The notes: generated by a model from the sequence alone, not told the origin. Shown: positions 1 through 8,626, counted from the stretch's first letter. The stretch is DNA of 64,000 bases from Trinickia violacea (GCF_005280735.1 NZ_CP040078.1:1302001-1366000), one strand, 5' to 3'. Translations and numbers: made by a program.

Positions 1-3000
1 GGCAACAATGCGACCTCGGACGGGGCCGGCCTCGCCAGCACGTTTCATGGCGCGAACGACGTGACAAACGCGGTTTCCGCCGCCACGAACGATATCGGCA
101 TGCTGCCGTCGGGGCTCGATATTGCCTCGACGGCGGTGGGTTTCGCCAACAAATCCTTTGCGCTCGCGAAGACCAGCAAGGATTTGAAGGCCGCAGAGCC
201 GGGCAGCCTCGCCAGCACGGATGCGCAGAGCGCGCACGACCAGGCAAAGGGCAATCTCGCGCGCGCCACGCCGGGTGCGATCCGCGACGTAGGACTTGGG
301 GCGCTGGGTCTCGCAGGCCGTATCCATACGGCCGAAACAGGGCATTCGCTATACGGCCCCAAGCCCGACGCAATGAAGGCGGACGGCGGTTTGGCGATCG
401 CATCGGGCGCGATGTACGTTGCGGCAGGCGTGCTGCAAAGCGCGAAAGTCGACCGTTCCGTGGATCGCATGCAGGCGTTGCGCTCGGCGGTGCGTCAGCC
501 GGCGAGCGGACGAACGGACTCGCAAAGCCCGGTGATGCACCGGCTCGACGACGCGTTCTCGGCCGCGGACAGCAAAATCAGCCCGGAGGCTTATGCGATC
601 TTGCGCACGCGGAGCGAAGCGGACGTGGCGCGCTTTCTCGACAACTACCACGCGCTCGGGCCGATCGGTCAGGGGCGCTTCGCGAAGCTGCTGCATTTTT
701 CCGGCCAGAGAAATGCCGTGCAGGTCCTCAATATGGGCCGCACGACCAATCTGAACACCCCGAGCATACGTAGCGCGGCGCGCGAAGACGTGATCGATGC
801 GTTCATCGGCAAAACGGTTCGCCCGGGGCGCACCGCGAATCTCTTCGACGAGCTGAAGACCGTGCGCAAGGAATCGCTCGGCGGAAAAGCCTCGCCCAAC
901 GTCGTTGCACTCGAACGCACGCTGGGCGACGCGCACATCGACCCCGGCCAATTCAGCGCGAACACATTGAAGGCCGTGGCGTCGTCCGGCGAGGGGCGGG
1001 CGTTCGCTCAACGCTATGCGACGCTCTCGCCGGAAGACAGGACGCGCTTGCAATCGACGCTGCACTTCGGCTCGTGGCGCTTCTGGAAGCAAGATGCGAC
1101 GCTGCCCACCACCAAGCACCAGCGCTCCGATATTCGCGCGGCGCTCATCAAGCAGTTTGCGAACGGCGCGAGCCTCGATCGCCTCGATGCGATGAAGGTG
1201 CGCTACAACCAGCAAGTGCTGCCGCTGCAGACCGGACGCATGCATCTGCAGCCCGAACCGCCGGACACCCTGCGCGCGCACATCCTCGCGCACCAGGACA
1301 GCATGCTCACTGCGCTGAAAGAGGAAAAGCGCCACGCGAAAGTCCAGGTCGGTTACGGCGCGATCAACGCAGCGGCCGGTATCGCGGAGTTGGCGGTGAA
1401 TCCGGCTGCGGCGTCGGGCATCAGCGCCACGCGCGCGGTGTTGAATCCGGTCTATCTCGCCTATGCCGGGCGGCGCGGTCTGGTTGGCCTGATCAACCAG
1501 AAGAACGCGCGGCCGGTCAGCGCCGCGATGCGCGAAGAGGCATTGCTGCATGCCTTGCCGCAGGTGCACGAGCGGATCGCGACAGGTGGCTCCGACACCG
1601 GGCGCTTGCGCAATCCGCAGCGATTCCTGCGCGATGAATTGAAGTTGAGCGACTCGGAAATCAAGAAGGTCGATACGCTGGAGCGCGCGGGAAAGCACGA
1701 CGAAGCGCGCGCGTTTCTCGCGCAGAAAAACCCGGAGGCGAATGCGCTGATCGCACTGCGTGTGGTGGCCGAAGAAGGCGCCGGGTACGGTACCGATCTG
1801 CAGAAGCAGAACGCGCTGAACTTCATCGGAGCGGAAGCGGCGGCCAGCCACAACGACGCGCTCGCCGGCATCGACAACTTGTCCGATCCCAACGAGACGT
1901 ACGAGACACTCAAGGCGCACTTCATCGACGACGTGTCCTACAACCCATCCGCGGGCATCGACGCGCTGGCTCAGCGCCTTTCGACGGGCGCCACGCCGGT
2001 CGACTACGGCTTCGATACCGCCCGCTACGCGGGGCAGCCGCAGCAGGACGTCGCGCGCGATCTGCATCGGCGTTTCGCACAAGACAATTCCTCGTTCGCG
2101 ACGCGCCGTTTCGTGGCGGACCTGTTCGGCGGCGGACAACGGGCCGTCGACGCGCGCAACATGCTGCGCGACTTCCGTTTCAGCGAAACCGAAATCGCCG
2201 AGTTGCAGAGCAAAGGGAAGAAGGGAGCGGCCACGTGGCTCGAAGGCCATCTGTTCGGCGAGAACTTGCGGCGGCGCTTCTCGACGCAACGGCTCGATCA
2301 GCAGGGGCGCGACAGCGCATCGGCGGTCGCCGACCGCATGCCGGCTCACCAGGCCAGCGCCGGCGAGCCGTTGACGTGGCGGCGCAACCTCGAGGACGCA
2401 GGCGTCGACGTCATCGACAACGCCGGTACGCCGGGCCTCGATTCGATGCTGCATGCGCTCCATCAGAACTTCTCGGGCAAGACCGATTCCGCGTCGGGCG
2501 CGATGAACGACAAGGTCGTCGAGGCTCGGCGCCGTGTGATCGCGCACGTCACGGCAGGCGCGCCGGGGACTCATGTCGACGTGACGCAGCATCGCGACGA
2601 CATCGTCCGCATCGCGGGGCAGGTGTTCGGCAAGCCCGGCGCGACCGTCAAGATCGTGCAGGCGTCGGGCGCGGAGCCGGCAGAACGCGTGGGCGCCGGA
2701 CAAGCCGACCCGCATGTGCAGATCGCGGGCGTGCTGTGCCACGACGCGCAAACCCGGCGCACGTTTGTGTTGCACGGCGGCGATGCGAGCAAGCTGACGG
2801 CGCCGGTGACGGCGAGCGCGGCGACGACAAATGCGACGACGACAAATGCGACGACGACGACCACAGCGACGACGGCCGTCCCAACTACGACGACGCCTGT
2901 GACACCGCCGACAACAACGACGGCTACGACCGCGACCGCATCCAGTTCGACACCCGCGACATCGAATTCGACACCGCTTGCCCCCGCCTCGATACCGATC

Positions 3001-3294
3001 TCGATTACGCAGGCGTCGTCCGCCATGTCGGCCACAAGCATTCCAACGACAGCCACGACGACGGCTGCCCATCCGCTGCCGCCCGTTCCATCGTCGAGCA
3101 CGACAAACGGCGCCACAGGCAGCCAGACGGTCCGGAACACCACCCCGGCGACACAGCCATTACCGGCGACTCCCAGCATCCCATTGATGCCGTGGGCCGA
3201 TTTGCCCGATGGATTCAAAGCGCTCTACAAAAACCAGGCGGAGTACGAACAGCAGCTTGCGCAGCCCCCGCAAGGCACCAGCGGCACCGTCTAG
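1..3294 (+). CDS. Large protein of unknown function, 5' end outside window
   Basis: The reading frame is open from base 1, so the GTG at 61 need not be the start and the gene most likely begins upstream; 1,097 residues are visible. I recognise no catalytic domain. The protein is mostly helical in composition. Hydrophobic, Ala/Gly-rich stretches lie near residues 129-145 and 449-497. Two related helical units occur near residues 545 (LRDELKLSDSEI) and 722 (LRDFRFSETEI). Residues about 935-1037 form a Thr/Ala/Pro low-complexity tail encoded by ACG/ACA triplet runs, followed by a short Pro-rich end. Large size, internal repeats and a Thr-rich linker resemble secreted effector or surface-associated proteins of Burkholderia and Ralstonia, but this is only a guess from architecture. 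Confidence 0.7.
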   Translation, partial: GNNATSDGAGLASTFHGANDVTNAVSAATNDIGMLPSGLDIASTAVGFANKSFALAKTSKDLKAAEPGSLASTDAQSAHDQAKGNLARATPGAIRDVGLGALGLAGRIHTAETGHSLYGPKPDAMKADGGLAIASGAMYVAAGVLQSAKVDRSVDRMQALRSAVRQPASGRTDSQSPVMHRLDDAFSAADSKISPEAYAILRTRSEADVARFLDNYHALGPIGQGRFAKLLHFSGQRNAVQVLNMGRTTNLNTPSIRSAAREDVIDAFIGKTVRPGRTANLFDELKTVRKESLGGKASPNVVALERTLGDAHIDPGQFSANTLKAVASSGEGRAFAQRYATLSPEDRTRLQSTLHFGSWRFWKQDATLPTTKHQRSDIRAALIKQFANGASLDRLDAMKVRYNQQVLPLQTGRMHLQPEPPDTLRAHILAHQDSMLTALKEEKRHAKVQVGYGAINAAAGIAELAVNPAAASGISATRAVLNPVYLAYAGRRGLVGLINQKNARPVSAAMREEALLHALPQVHERIATGGSDTGRLRNPQRFLRDELKLSDSEIKKVDTLERAGKHDEARAFLAQKNPEANALIALRVVAEEGAGYGTDLQKQNALNFIGAEAAASHNDALAGIDNLSDPNETYETLKAHFIDDVSYNPSAGIDALAQRLSTGATPVDYGFDTARYAGQPQQDVARDLHRRFAQDNSSFATRRFVADLFGGGQRAVDARNMLRDFRFSETEIAELQSKGKKGAATWLEGHLFGENLRRRFSTQRLDQQGRDSASAVADRMPAHQASAGEPLTWRRNLEDAGVDVIDNAGTPGLDSMLHALHQNFSGKTDSASGAMNDKVVEARRRVIAHVTAGAPGTHVDVTQHRDDIVRIAGQVFGKPGATVKIVQASGAEPAERVGAGQADPHVQIAGVLCHDAQTRRTFVLHGGDASKLTAPVTASAATTNATTTNATTTTTATTAVPTTTTPVTPPTTTTATTATASSSTPATSNSTPLAPASIPISITQASSAMSATSIPTTATTTAAHPLPPVPSSSTTNGATGSQTVRNTTPATQPLPATPSIPLMPWADLPDGFKALYKNQAEYEQQLAQPPQGTSGTV

Positions 3295-3413
3295 CCGCGG
3301 GTGTGGCCGGCGTTGATCTGGTATACCGCATGCGATATCCCGTATACCGGATCGACCGCATTTCGCGTCGCGGCGAACCGCTTCCGCGAGGGTGATCTGT
3401 CCTCCGCCGGCCT

Positions 3414-3965
3414 TCAATTGGCTTTCGCCAACTGAGCCCGAATTTCCGCTTCGGTATGCTCGTAGTTGCCTTCGCCGAAGTGGGTGTAGACCACCTGTCC
3501 CTTCTTGTCGATCAGATAGAGCGCGGGCCAGTACTGATTGCCGTAGGCGTTCCACGTCGCGTACTCGTTGTCCTGCGCGACGGGGTAGCCGAGACCGTAT
3601 TGCTTGATGGCGGCGCTCACCTTGCCGGTATCGCGCTCGAAGGGATATTCCGGCGTATGCACGCCGACCACGACGAGGCCCTGGTCCTTGTACTTCTGAT
3701 ACCAACTCTGCACATAGGGCAGCGTATGGATGCAGTTGATGCACGTGTAGGTCCAGAAATCGACGAGCACCACTTTGCCGCGCAATTGCTGCATGGTCAG
3801 CGGCTGGCTGTTGAGCCATTTGTCGATGCCCGTGAATTCGGGGGCAGTGCTGTTGCGCTCGACCGGAAGCGCAGCCGTTGCGCCGCGGCTTGCCGCGAAC
3901 GCGGCAAACAGGGCGCCGGCGGCGAAAGTCGAAACGGCGAGAGCGGTCTTGAATCGAGAGAACAT
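3414..3965 (-). CDS. Exported thioredoxin-like protein (DipZ/TlpA type)
   Basis: This 183-residue thioredoxin-fold protein probably works in the periplasm. The N-terminus (MFSRFKTALAVSTFAAGALF) is a signal peptide or anchor. The active-site motif is WTYTCINC with cysteines at residues 75 and 78, followed by LPYVQSW and GVHTPEYPFE, the pattern of the redoxin domain of DipZ-type proteins. A Pro-containing WPALYLI segment is the cis-Pro loop. The ATG at 3965 is chosen over in-frame upstream starts because AAAGGAT precedes it and it begins the signal peptide. It is divergent from the GFA gene, and a 39-bp dyad element lies in the shared upstream region. Confidence 0.88.
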   Translation of the reverse strand: MFSRFKTALAVSTFAAGALFAAFAASRGATAALPVERNSTAPEFTGIDKWLNSQPLTMQQLRGKVVLVDFWTYTCINCIHTLPYVQSWYQKYKDQGLVVVGVHTPEYPFERDTGKVSAAIKQYGLGYPVAQDNEYATWNAYGNQYWPALYLIDKKGQVVYTHFGEGNYEHTEAEIRAQLAKAN

Positions 3966-4080
3966 AGTGGCATCCTTTGTCGAGCGCGCAAAAAAGCAAA
4001 ATAAGGCCGGAATTGGCATGACCGCATTGAAACGCTCCGAGGTATCTCGCTTGTGTCCGCCGCGCGGTGCCGTGCAATGT

Positions 4081-4119
4081 TTTGTATCCCGGCATTCGCC
4101 AGATACAGTGCGATACAAA
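4081..4119 (-). promoter_or_regulatory. 39-bp dyad element, copy 1 (upstream of thioredoxin gene)
   Basis: TTTGTATC and GATACAAA are separated by exactly 23 bp. Read toward the thioredoxin gene the strand shows TGTATC repeated at a 10-bp period, followed by TATCTGGCG. The same outer arms, spacing and inner TATCTGGCG occur at 6862-6900 upstream of the DUF4148 gene. Ten-bp direct repeats are typical of OmpR/PhoB-family binding sites, and such a regulator is encoded at 4692. Function is inferred. Confidence 0.6.
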
Positions 4120-4193
4120 GCGTCGCGCTCATTGCGCTATAAAGCAGGCGTTACTCAATCAACTTACTCAAGTTACTCGACGAGGAGAACCAG

Positions 4194-4565
4194 ATGAGCG
4201 CCGAACTGCTGCACGGGTCCTGCCATTGCGGGGCCGTGAAATTCGAAGTCCGTACTCCGACCACGCCCGCCGCGCGCTGCAATTGCAGCCTGTGCCGCCG
4301 CAAGGGCGCGCTGATGTCGCCGGGGTTCGCCGCCGATCAGCTGAAGATCGTCAGCGGCGAGGATGCGCTGACGATGTATCAGTTCAATACGCGCGTGGCG
4401 AAGCACTATTTCTGCAAGCACTGCGGTATTTATCCGTTTCATCAGACGCGTAAAGATCCCCTGCTTTGGCGCGTCAACATCGGTTGCCTCGAAGGCGTCG
4501 ACCCGTATGCGCTGGAAGCGGGGGTGGCGGACGGAGCGAGTCTTTCGGTCGTGGAGGACGCATGA
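4194..4565 (+). CDS. GFA-family zinc-binding protein
   Basis: A 123-residue protein of the GFA family (glutathione-dependent formaldehyde-activating enzyme-like). The zinc ligands are visible as SCHCG (C10, C12), RCNCSLC (C29, C31, C34) and FCKHCG (C74, C77), in the family's usual order and spacing. Most small GFA proteins have no proven substrate, so a formaldehyde-related role should not be assumed. The ATG follows GAGGAGAACCAG, a good ribosome binding site. The stop overlaps the start of the 40-aa reading frame at 4562 (ATGA), implying co-translation. It may share regulation with the adjacent two-component system. Confidence 0.88.
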   Translation: MSAELLHGSCHCGAVKFEVRTPTTPAARCNCSLCRRKGALMSPGFAADQLKIVSGEDALTMYQFNTRVAKHYFCKHCGIYPFHQTRKDPLLWRVNIGCLEGVDPYALEAGVADGASLSVVEDA

Positions 4566-4684
4566 AGCGGCTCTTAGCAATCGCCGCCCTCTTTGTGGGC
4601 GGGCTCGCCGCGGAAATCGCGCACCCCGTGCAGTGCACGCTGATCACCGCGAGCAGCATACGGGTCAAGCGCCGCAAGGTATGA
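4562..4684 (+). CDS. 40-residue signal-peptide-like small protein
   Basis: A short frame begins inside the stop codon of the GFA gene (ATGA overlap) and ends 7 bp before the response regulator start. It reads MKRLLAIAALFVGGLAAEIA, a classic basic-plus-hydrophobic export signal, then a short tail ending in RVKRRKV. Translational coupling on both sides and the signal-like N-terminus favour a real gene, but no family is recognised. It could be a small membrane peptide or only a coupling leader for the downstream two-component genes. Confidence 0.45.
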   Translation: MKRLLAIAALFVGGLAAEIAHPVQCTLITASSIRVKRRKV

Positions 4685-4691
4685 TTTCGCG

Positions 4692-5432
4692 ATGGATAAG
4701 ATCGACCACGTCCTGCTCGTCGACGACGACCGGGCCATTCGCGAACTCGTCGCGACCTATCTCGAGAAGAACGGCATGCGCGTTTCGCTTGCCGCCAACG
4801 GCCGCGAAATGCGGGCTGCACTGGAGTTCGGCGCGCCCGATCTGATCGTGCTGGACTTGATGCTGCCCGGCGAAGACGGGCTGGTCTTGTGCCGGGAATT
4901 GCGCGCCGGCAAATTCCGCACCGTGCCCGTGCTGATGCTCACCGCGCTGAGCGAGGAGACCGATCGCATCGTCGGCCTCGAAATGGGCGCGGACGACTAC
5001 CTTGCGAAGCCGTTCGCGGTGCGCGAGCTGCTCGCGCGCATCCGCGCCGTGCTGCGCCGCGCGCGCATGCTGCCGCCCGGCATGCAGGTGACGGAGGCGT
5101 CGCCGATGCTGAGCTTCGGCGACTGGCGTCTCGACACCACCGCGCGTCACCTGCTCGACGCGGAAGGCACGATGGTCGCGCTGAGCGGCGCGGAATATCG
5201 CTTGCTGCGCGTCTTTCTCGATCATCCGCAGCGCGTGTTGACGCGCGACCAGCTGCTCAACCTGACGCAAGGGCGCCAAGCCGATGCGTTCGACCGCTCG
5301 ATCGACTTGCTGGTCAGCCGATTGCGTCAGCGCCTGCGCGACGAGGCGCGCGAGCCTCGCTACATCAAGACGCTGCGCAGCGAGGGCTATGTATTCTCGG
5401 CGGCGGTCACGATGATCGAAGGGACGCCATGA
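4692..5432 (+). CDS. OmpR-family response regulator
   Basis: A 246-residue two-domain regulator. The receiver domain (about 1-120) has the acidic pair DDD at 11-13, phospho-acceptor D55 in VLDLMLPG, the switch Thr in VLMLTA and the conserved Lys in AKPF. The C-terminal winged-helix domain (about 135-240) ends in the typical YIKTLRSEGYVF. It overlaps the sensor kinase start by ATGA at 5429, so the pair is translationally coupled. Neighbours GFA, thioredoxin and DUF4148 may be targets because they flank it and two of their promoters share a TGTATC element. Confidence 0.93.
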   Translation: MDKIDHVLLVDDDRAIRELVATYLEKNGMRVSLAANGREMRAALEFGAPDLIVLDLMLPGEDGLVLCRELRAGKFRTVPVLMLTALSEETDRIVGLEMGADDYLAKPFAVRELLARIRAVLRRARMLPPGMQVTEASPMLSFGDWRLDTTARHLLDAEGTMVALSGAEYRLLRVFLDHPQRVLTRDQLLNLTQGRQADAFDRSIDLLVSRLRQRLRDEAREPRYIKTLRSEGYVFSAAVTMIEGTP

Positions 5433-6769
5433 CGACGCCCTTGACGAGGCCGTTGATGCGGCCCTTGTGGCACTGGCCGACTACGCTGTTTGCGAGGCTT
5501 GCGCTGATCCTTTGCGTGGGGCTCGTGCTCGCGCAAACGCTGTCGTTCTGGCTCACGATGACCGAGCGCGACGACGCGACGTCCCACATGATGATGAACT
5601 ACATCGATCGCGAGGTCGCGAGCTCGGTGGCGTTGCTCGATCATTTGCCGCCGGACGAACGTGCGGCGTGGCTGCCGCGGCTTGCCCGGCGCAGCTACGG
5701 CTTCATCCTCGGGCCCGGCGAGCCGGGCAATCCGCCCGATGCGCGATTGTCCGAGCAAGTGGCGCGCGCGATCGACGACGGCATCGGCAAAGCCTATCCG
5801 CTGACCGTGAACGCGATTCCCGGCACGCGCGAGCATCTGCAGGTCCATTTGCGTTTGAGCGACGGCTCGCCGCTCACCATCGACATTCGTCCGATATCGG
5901 GCATTCCGCTATCGGGCTGGCTGCCGGTCGTGCTTGTGCTGCAACTGGCCGTGCTGGCCGCCTGCTGTTGGTTTGCGGTGCGCGTGGCGACGCGTCCGCT
6001 GCATCAATTGGCGAAAGCCGCCGATACGCTGGGCCCGGACTTGAAGGCGTCGCGCTTGCCGGAAGACGGCCCGTCGGAAGTCGCGCGCGCGGCCCGCGCG
6101 TTCAATGCGATGCAAGACCGCATCGGGCTCTATATGACCGAACGCATGCAGATTCTGGCGGCAATTTCTCATGACCTGCAAACGCCGATCACGCGCATGC
6201 GCCTTCGCCTCGACGTGATCGACGACAACGCGGAGAGCGCCAAGCTGCGACAGGATCTGCTCGAAATGGAGAATCTCGTCAAGGAAGGCGTCACCTACGC
6301 GCGCACGCTGCACGGCGCGGCGGAAGCGCCGCGCCGCATCGATCCGGATGCGCTGCTCGACAGCCTGGTGTACGACTACGTCGACGCGGGGCAGCCGGTC
6401 TCCTTGGAAGGGCGTGTCGAAACCGCGCTGGTCACGCGGCCGCAGGCTTTGAAGCGGATCGTCGGCAACCTGGTCGACAACGCACTGAAATACGGCGGGT
6501 CCGCCGAGATCAATGCTCACTCGGACCCGGGCGGGCAAGTGACGATCTCGGTGCTCGACCGCGGGCCCGGTATTCCGCCGGAATCGCTGGAGGCGGTATT
6601 CGAGCCGTTCTACCGGCTCGAAACGTCGCGCAATCGCCATACGGGCGGAACGGGCTTGGGCCTCGCTATTGCCCGCCAGCTCGCGCTCGCGATGAATGCC
6701 GTGTTGTCGCTGCATAACCGGCCGGGCGGCGGGCTCGAAGCGCGGCTGACGCTGAAGAACCGGGGCTGA
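5429..6769 (+). CDS. Sensor histidine kinase
   Basis: A 446-residue membrane kinase partnered with the response regulator at 4692. Two transmembrane segments (about 17-41 and 163-185) flank a periplasmic sensor of about 120 residues. A HAMP-like region follows, then the HisKA box AAISHDLQTPITRMR with phospho-acceptor H248. The catalytic domain shows the N box (NLVDNALKYGG), the G1 box (DRGPGIP), the F box (FEPFYR) and the G2 box (TGGTGLGLAI). The start is fixed by the ATGA overlap with the regulator. The signal sensed is unknown. Confidence 0.92.
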   Translation: MTTPLTRPLMRPLWHWPTTLFARLALILCVGLVLAQTLSFWLTMTERDDATSHMMMNYIDREVASSVALLDHLPPDERAAWLPRLARRSYGFILGPGEPGNPPDARLSEQVARAIDDGIGKAYPLTVNAIPGTREHLQVHLRLSDGSPLTIDIRPISGIPLSGWLPVVLVLQLAVLAACCWFAVRVATRPLHQLAKAADTLGPDLKASRLPEDGPSEVARAARAFNAMQDRIGLYMTERMQILAAISHDLQTPITRMRLRLDVIDDNAESAKLRQDLLEMENLVKEGVTYARTLHGAAEAPRRIDPDALLDSLVYDYVDAGQPVSLEGRVETALVTRPQALKRIVGNLVDNALKYGGSAEINAHSDPGGQVTISVLDRGPGIPPESLEAVFEPFYRLETSRNRHTGGTGLGLAIARQLALAMNAVLSLHNRPGGGLEARLTLKNRG

Positions 6770-6861
6770 ATGACGGTCAGTGGGACTGCCTGTCTCGAAC
6801 GCGGCACGACACGTCGGCTCATCGGTCGGCAAAGCGGTCGACAGATCGGACCCGGAGGATG

Positions 6862-6900
6862 TTTGTATCGCAGTGTGTCTATCTGGCGCATGAATACAAA
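6862..6900 (+). promoter_or_regulatory. 39-bp dyad element, copy 2 (upstream of DUF4148 gene)
   Basis: TTTGTATC and AATACAAA are separated by 23 bp, the same geometry as the element at 4081-4119, with inner TGTATC/TGTGTC direct repeats at a 10-bp period and ATCTGGCG. A further GTATCTGGC half-site lies on the opposite strand at 6932-6940. It is about 180 bp upstream of the DUF4148 start and in the same orientation as copy 1 is to its gene. The rest of 6770-7076 has no gene I can support. Confidence 0.6.
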
Positions 6901-7076
6901 ACGTTGCACAACCGGGGCATTCCGGAAATAAGCCAGATACCTCAGAGAGTTCAAATACATCCAACGCCAGAACTGCTGCTGATGACGAGTTTGAATCAGC
7001 GGCAAGTCGAGGCGGCATCGATCGCGCGAAAGCGCAAACGGTGTTTTTACACACTCACTCTCTCGAGGTACACACC

Positions 7077-7391
7077 ATGAAGCTCGTTCAATCGCTCGTC
7101 ATCGCCGCTGTCGTTGCCATCCCGGCCGTCTCGTTCGCGCAGTCCGCGCAACCGGTCACGCGTGCTCAAGTGCGCGCAGAACTGGTTCAACTGCAAAAGG
7201 CCGGCTACAACCCGGCCAGCGATCAAACGCAATATCCCGTGAACATCGAAGCGGCTGAAGCGCGCATCAGCGCGCAAAACAGCGTGGCGGCAACGTCTTA
7301 TGGTGCGCCGATGGAGGCGACGTCGGCTTCGGGCTCGCACGCCCAGCAAGCCGAAATCGCAGGGCTCGGTCCGATCTACGCCCATCCTTGA
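7077..7391 (+). CDS. DUF4148 domain-containing secreted protein
   Basis: A 104-residue protein with a signal peptide (MKLVQSLVIAAVVAIPAVSFAQ) followed by the DUF4148 hallmark TRAQVRAELVQLQKAGYNP and a low-complexity tail. DUF4148 proteins are abundant, small and exported in Burkholderiales; their function is unknown. The ATG at 7077 is preferred over an upstream in-frame start because it begins the signal peptide directly. The gene sits downstream of a two-component pair and carries the 39-bp element upstream, so control by that pair is plausible. Confidence 0.88.
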   Translation: MKLVQSLVIAAVVAIPAVSFAQSAQPVTRAQVRAELVQLQKAGYNPASDQTQYPVNIEAAEARISAQNSVAATSYGAPMEATSASGSHAQQAEIAGLGPIYAHP

Positions 7392-7578
7392 GCCGTCTTC
7401 GCGGGGTTCTCGATGTGCCTGTGTGGCTTCGAGTTCCCCGTCATTGTTCTCAACTTGAAAACAGTGAATTCTGCCCAGCTCCATTGATGTAGCCAGCAGG
7501 ACGATTAATCTTGATGGCATGGGTTGCTGGCTTTGGCTTGCTATTTCAGTCGTACAAATCTTCGGCGGAGAGACTCAA

Positions 7579-7743
7579 ATGGACATCCTTGAATTGGCCC
7601 GTAAGTCGGGTATGACGATTGTCCTCGACGCCAAGATCGGACGTCAGGAATACCGGACCGTGCATAGCTCGGTTGACGCGCTCGAACGGTTTGCCGAGCT
7701 GGTTGCGGCAGCGGTGGAATGCGAGGCGCTCGAGCACCATTGA
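7579..7743 (+). CDS. Small conserved-type protein, 54 aa
   Basis: A 54-residue reading frame (MDILELARKSGMTIVLDAKI start) preceded by GGAGAG seven bases upstream of the ATG. It has an Ile/Val/Leu-rich beta-like N-terminal half and an amphipathic C-terminal helix (DALERFAELVAAAVE), and no signal peptide. I do not recognise a named family. The ribosome binding site, the codon use and the balanced composition make it a likely gene. Confidence 0.6.
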   Translation: MDILELARKSGMTIVLDAKIGRQEYRTVHSSVDALERFAELVAAAVECEALEHH

Positions 7744-7837
7744 TGGGCGGTGAACGCGGTATGAGCACCGATTACATTGTGTGAAACCATGACGTCGAAC
7801 ACGGGACGTCATGGCGGATTCTGCAGAGGAAAGGACG

Positions 7838-8047
7838 ATGAAACAGGACTCTTCGAATTATCTGAATATCGAGGCCCAAGGCGGGTCGAGTGTCCGGCGC
7901 GGGACAAAAACGGCATCGAGCGAGGTCTCGCAAGCGATGATCGAGAAGAAAGCGATTGCCAGGAATTGGGCATGGGCGCATCACAGCGAATCGTATGACT
8001 GGATGGATACTCACAGTCCGTTTTCGCCGGCGGATCTTGACGACTGA
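7838..8047 (+). CDS. Small hypothetical protein, 69 aa
   Basis: A 69-residue frame starting MKQDSSNYLNIEAQGG after an AGGAAAGG ribosome binding site. It is hydrophilic, with an aromatic/His-rich segment (NWAWAHHSESYDWMDTHS) near residues 43-60 and no membrane segment. No family is recognised. It lies on the same strand between the 54-aa protein and ohrR. An earlier in-frame ATG at 7811 is possible but lacks a good ribosome binding site. Confidence 0.5.
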   Translation: MKQDSSNYLNIEAQGGSSVRRGTKTASSEVSQAMIEKKAIARNWAWAHHSESYDWMDTHSPFSPADLDD

Positions 8048-8087
8048 TTCAGACGCCGTGGAAGTTCGGCTCCAGATTTAACGCACT

Positions 8088-8102
8088 TGCGACTAAATCG
8101 CA
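8088..8102. promoter_or_regulatory. Putative OhrR operator overlapping the ohrR promoter
   Basis: TGCGACTAAATCGCA is a perfect 5-bp dyad with a 5-bp AT-containing centre, as seen for MarR/OhrR-type operators. A TATAAT -10 hexamer lies at 8112-8117 and a TTGCGA -35-like hexamer (8087-8092) overlaps the dyad. Binding here would block transcription of the MarR gene at 8165, which fits autorepression. Inferred. Confidence 0.5.
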
Positions 8103-8164
8103 TCCGATCTATATAATGTGTCCTTGATAAGGTTCCCACCGAGTGTGGGCAAGCGAGGACACAG

Positions 8165-8626
8165 ATGAAATCCACCGACACCGCAGAAGCAGCGGCTTTG
8201 AAGCTGTCCGACTTTCTATGCTTCGCCGTCTATTCGGCGAATCTCGCTTTCGGCAAGGCGTACAAGCCGATTCTCGACGAGCTCGGCCTCACGTACACGC
8301 AATACATCACGATCATTGCGCTGTGGGAGGAAGACAATCAGACCGTCGGCAGTCTCGGCGAAAAATTGTTTCTCGAGTCGAACACGCTCACGCCGATCCT
8401 GAAGAAGCTGGAAGCGATGGGCTATCTGCACAGGCAGCGCGATCCGGAGGACGAGCGTCAAGTGCTGGTCGGTCTGACGAAGGCCGGGCGGCGCTTGCGC
8501 GAAAAGGGCCTGTCCATGGACATCGTGGACGCTTGCGGCCTGACGCCTGAAGAATTCCCCAAGGTACAAAACGCGATCGTCACGCTGCGCAACAGCCTCA
8601 TCCAGTCCGTGCGGAACCAAGAGTAA
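8165..8626 (+). CDS. ohrR: MarR-family regulator, OhrR type (two-cysteine)
   Basis: A 153-residue MarR-fold repressor. Organic peroxide sensors of the OhrR group carry a reactive Cys near residue 20 in an FLCFAVYSA-type context; here C19 is in DFLCFAVYSANL. A second Cys (C124, in VDACGL) puts it in the two-Cys class, in which disulfide formation releases DNA. The winged helix covers about residues 55-105, with DERQVLVGLT in the wing. A promoter with a dyad operator lies just upstream. The usual partner, ohr, is 1.6 kb downstream on the same strand, separated by a nitronate monooxygenase and a pseudogene, an unusual spacing. Confidence 0.88.
   Translation: MKSTDTAEAAALKLSDFLCFAVYSANLAFGKAYKPILDELGLTYTQYITIIALWEEDNQTVGSLGEKLFLESNTLTPILKKLEAMGYLHRQRDPEDERQVLVGLTKAGRRLREKGLSMDIVDACGLTPEEFPKVQNAIVTLRNSLIQSVRNQE

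Noticed and set aside
349..3072. A 907-residue open frame on the minus strand
   Set aside because: It is Arg/Cys-rich, a high-GC antisense shadow of the large plus-strand gene, with no ribosome binding site or family.
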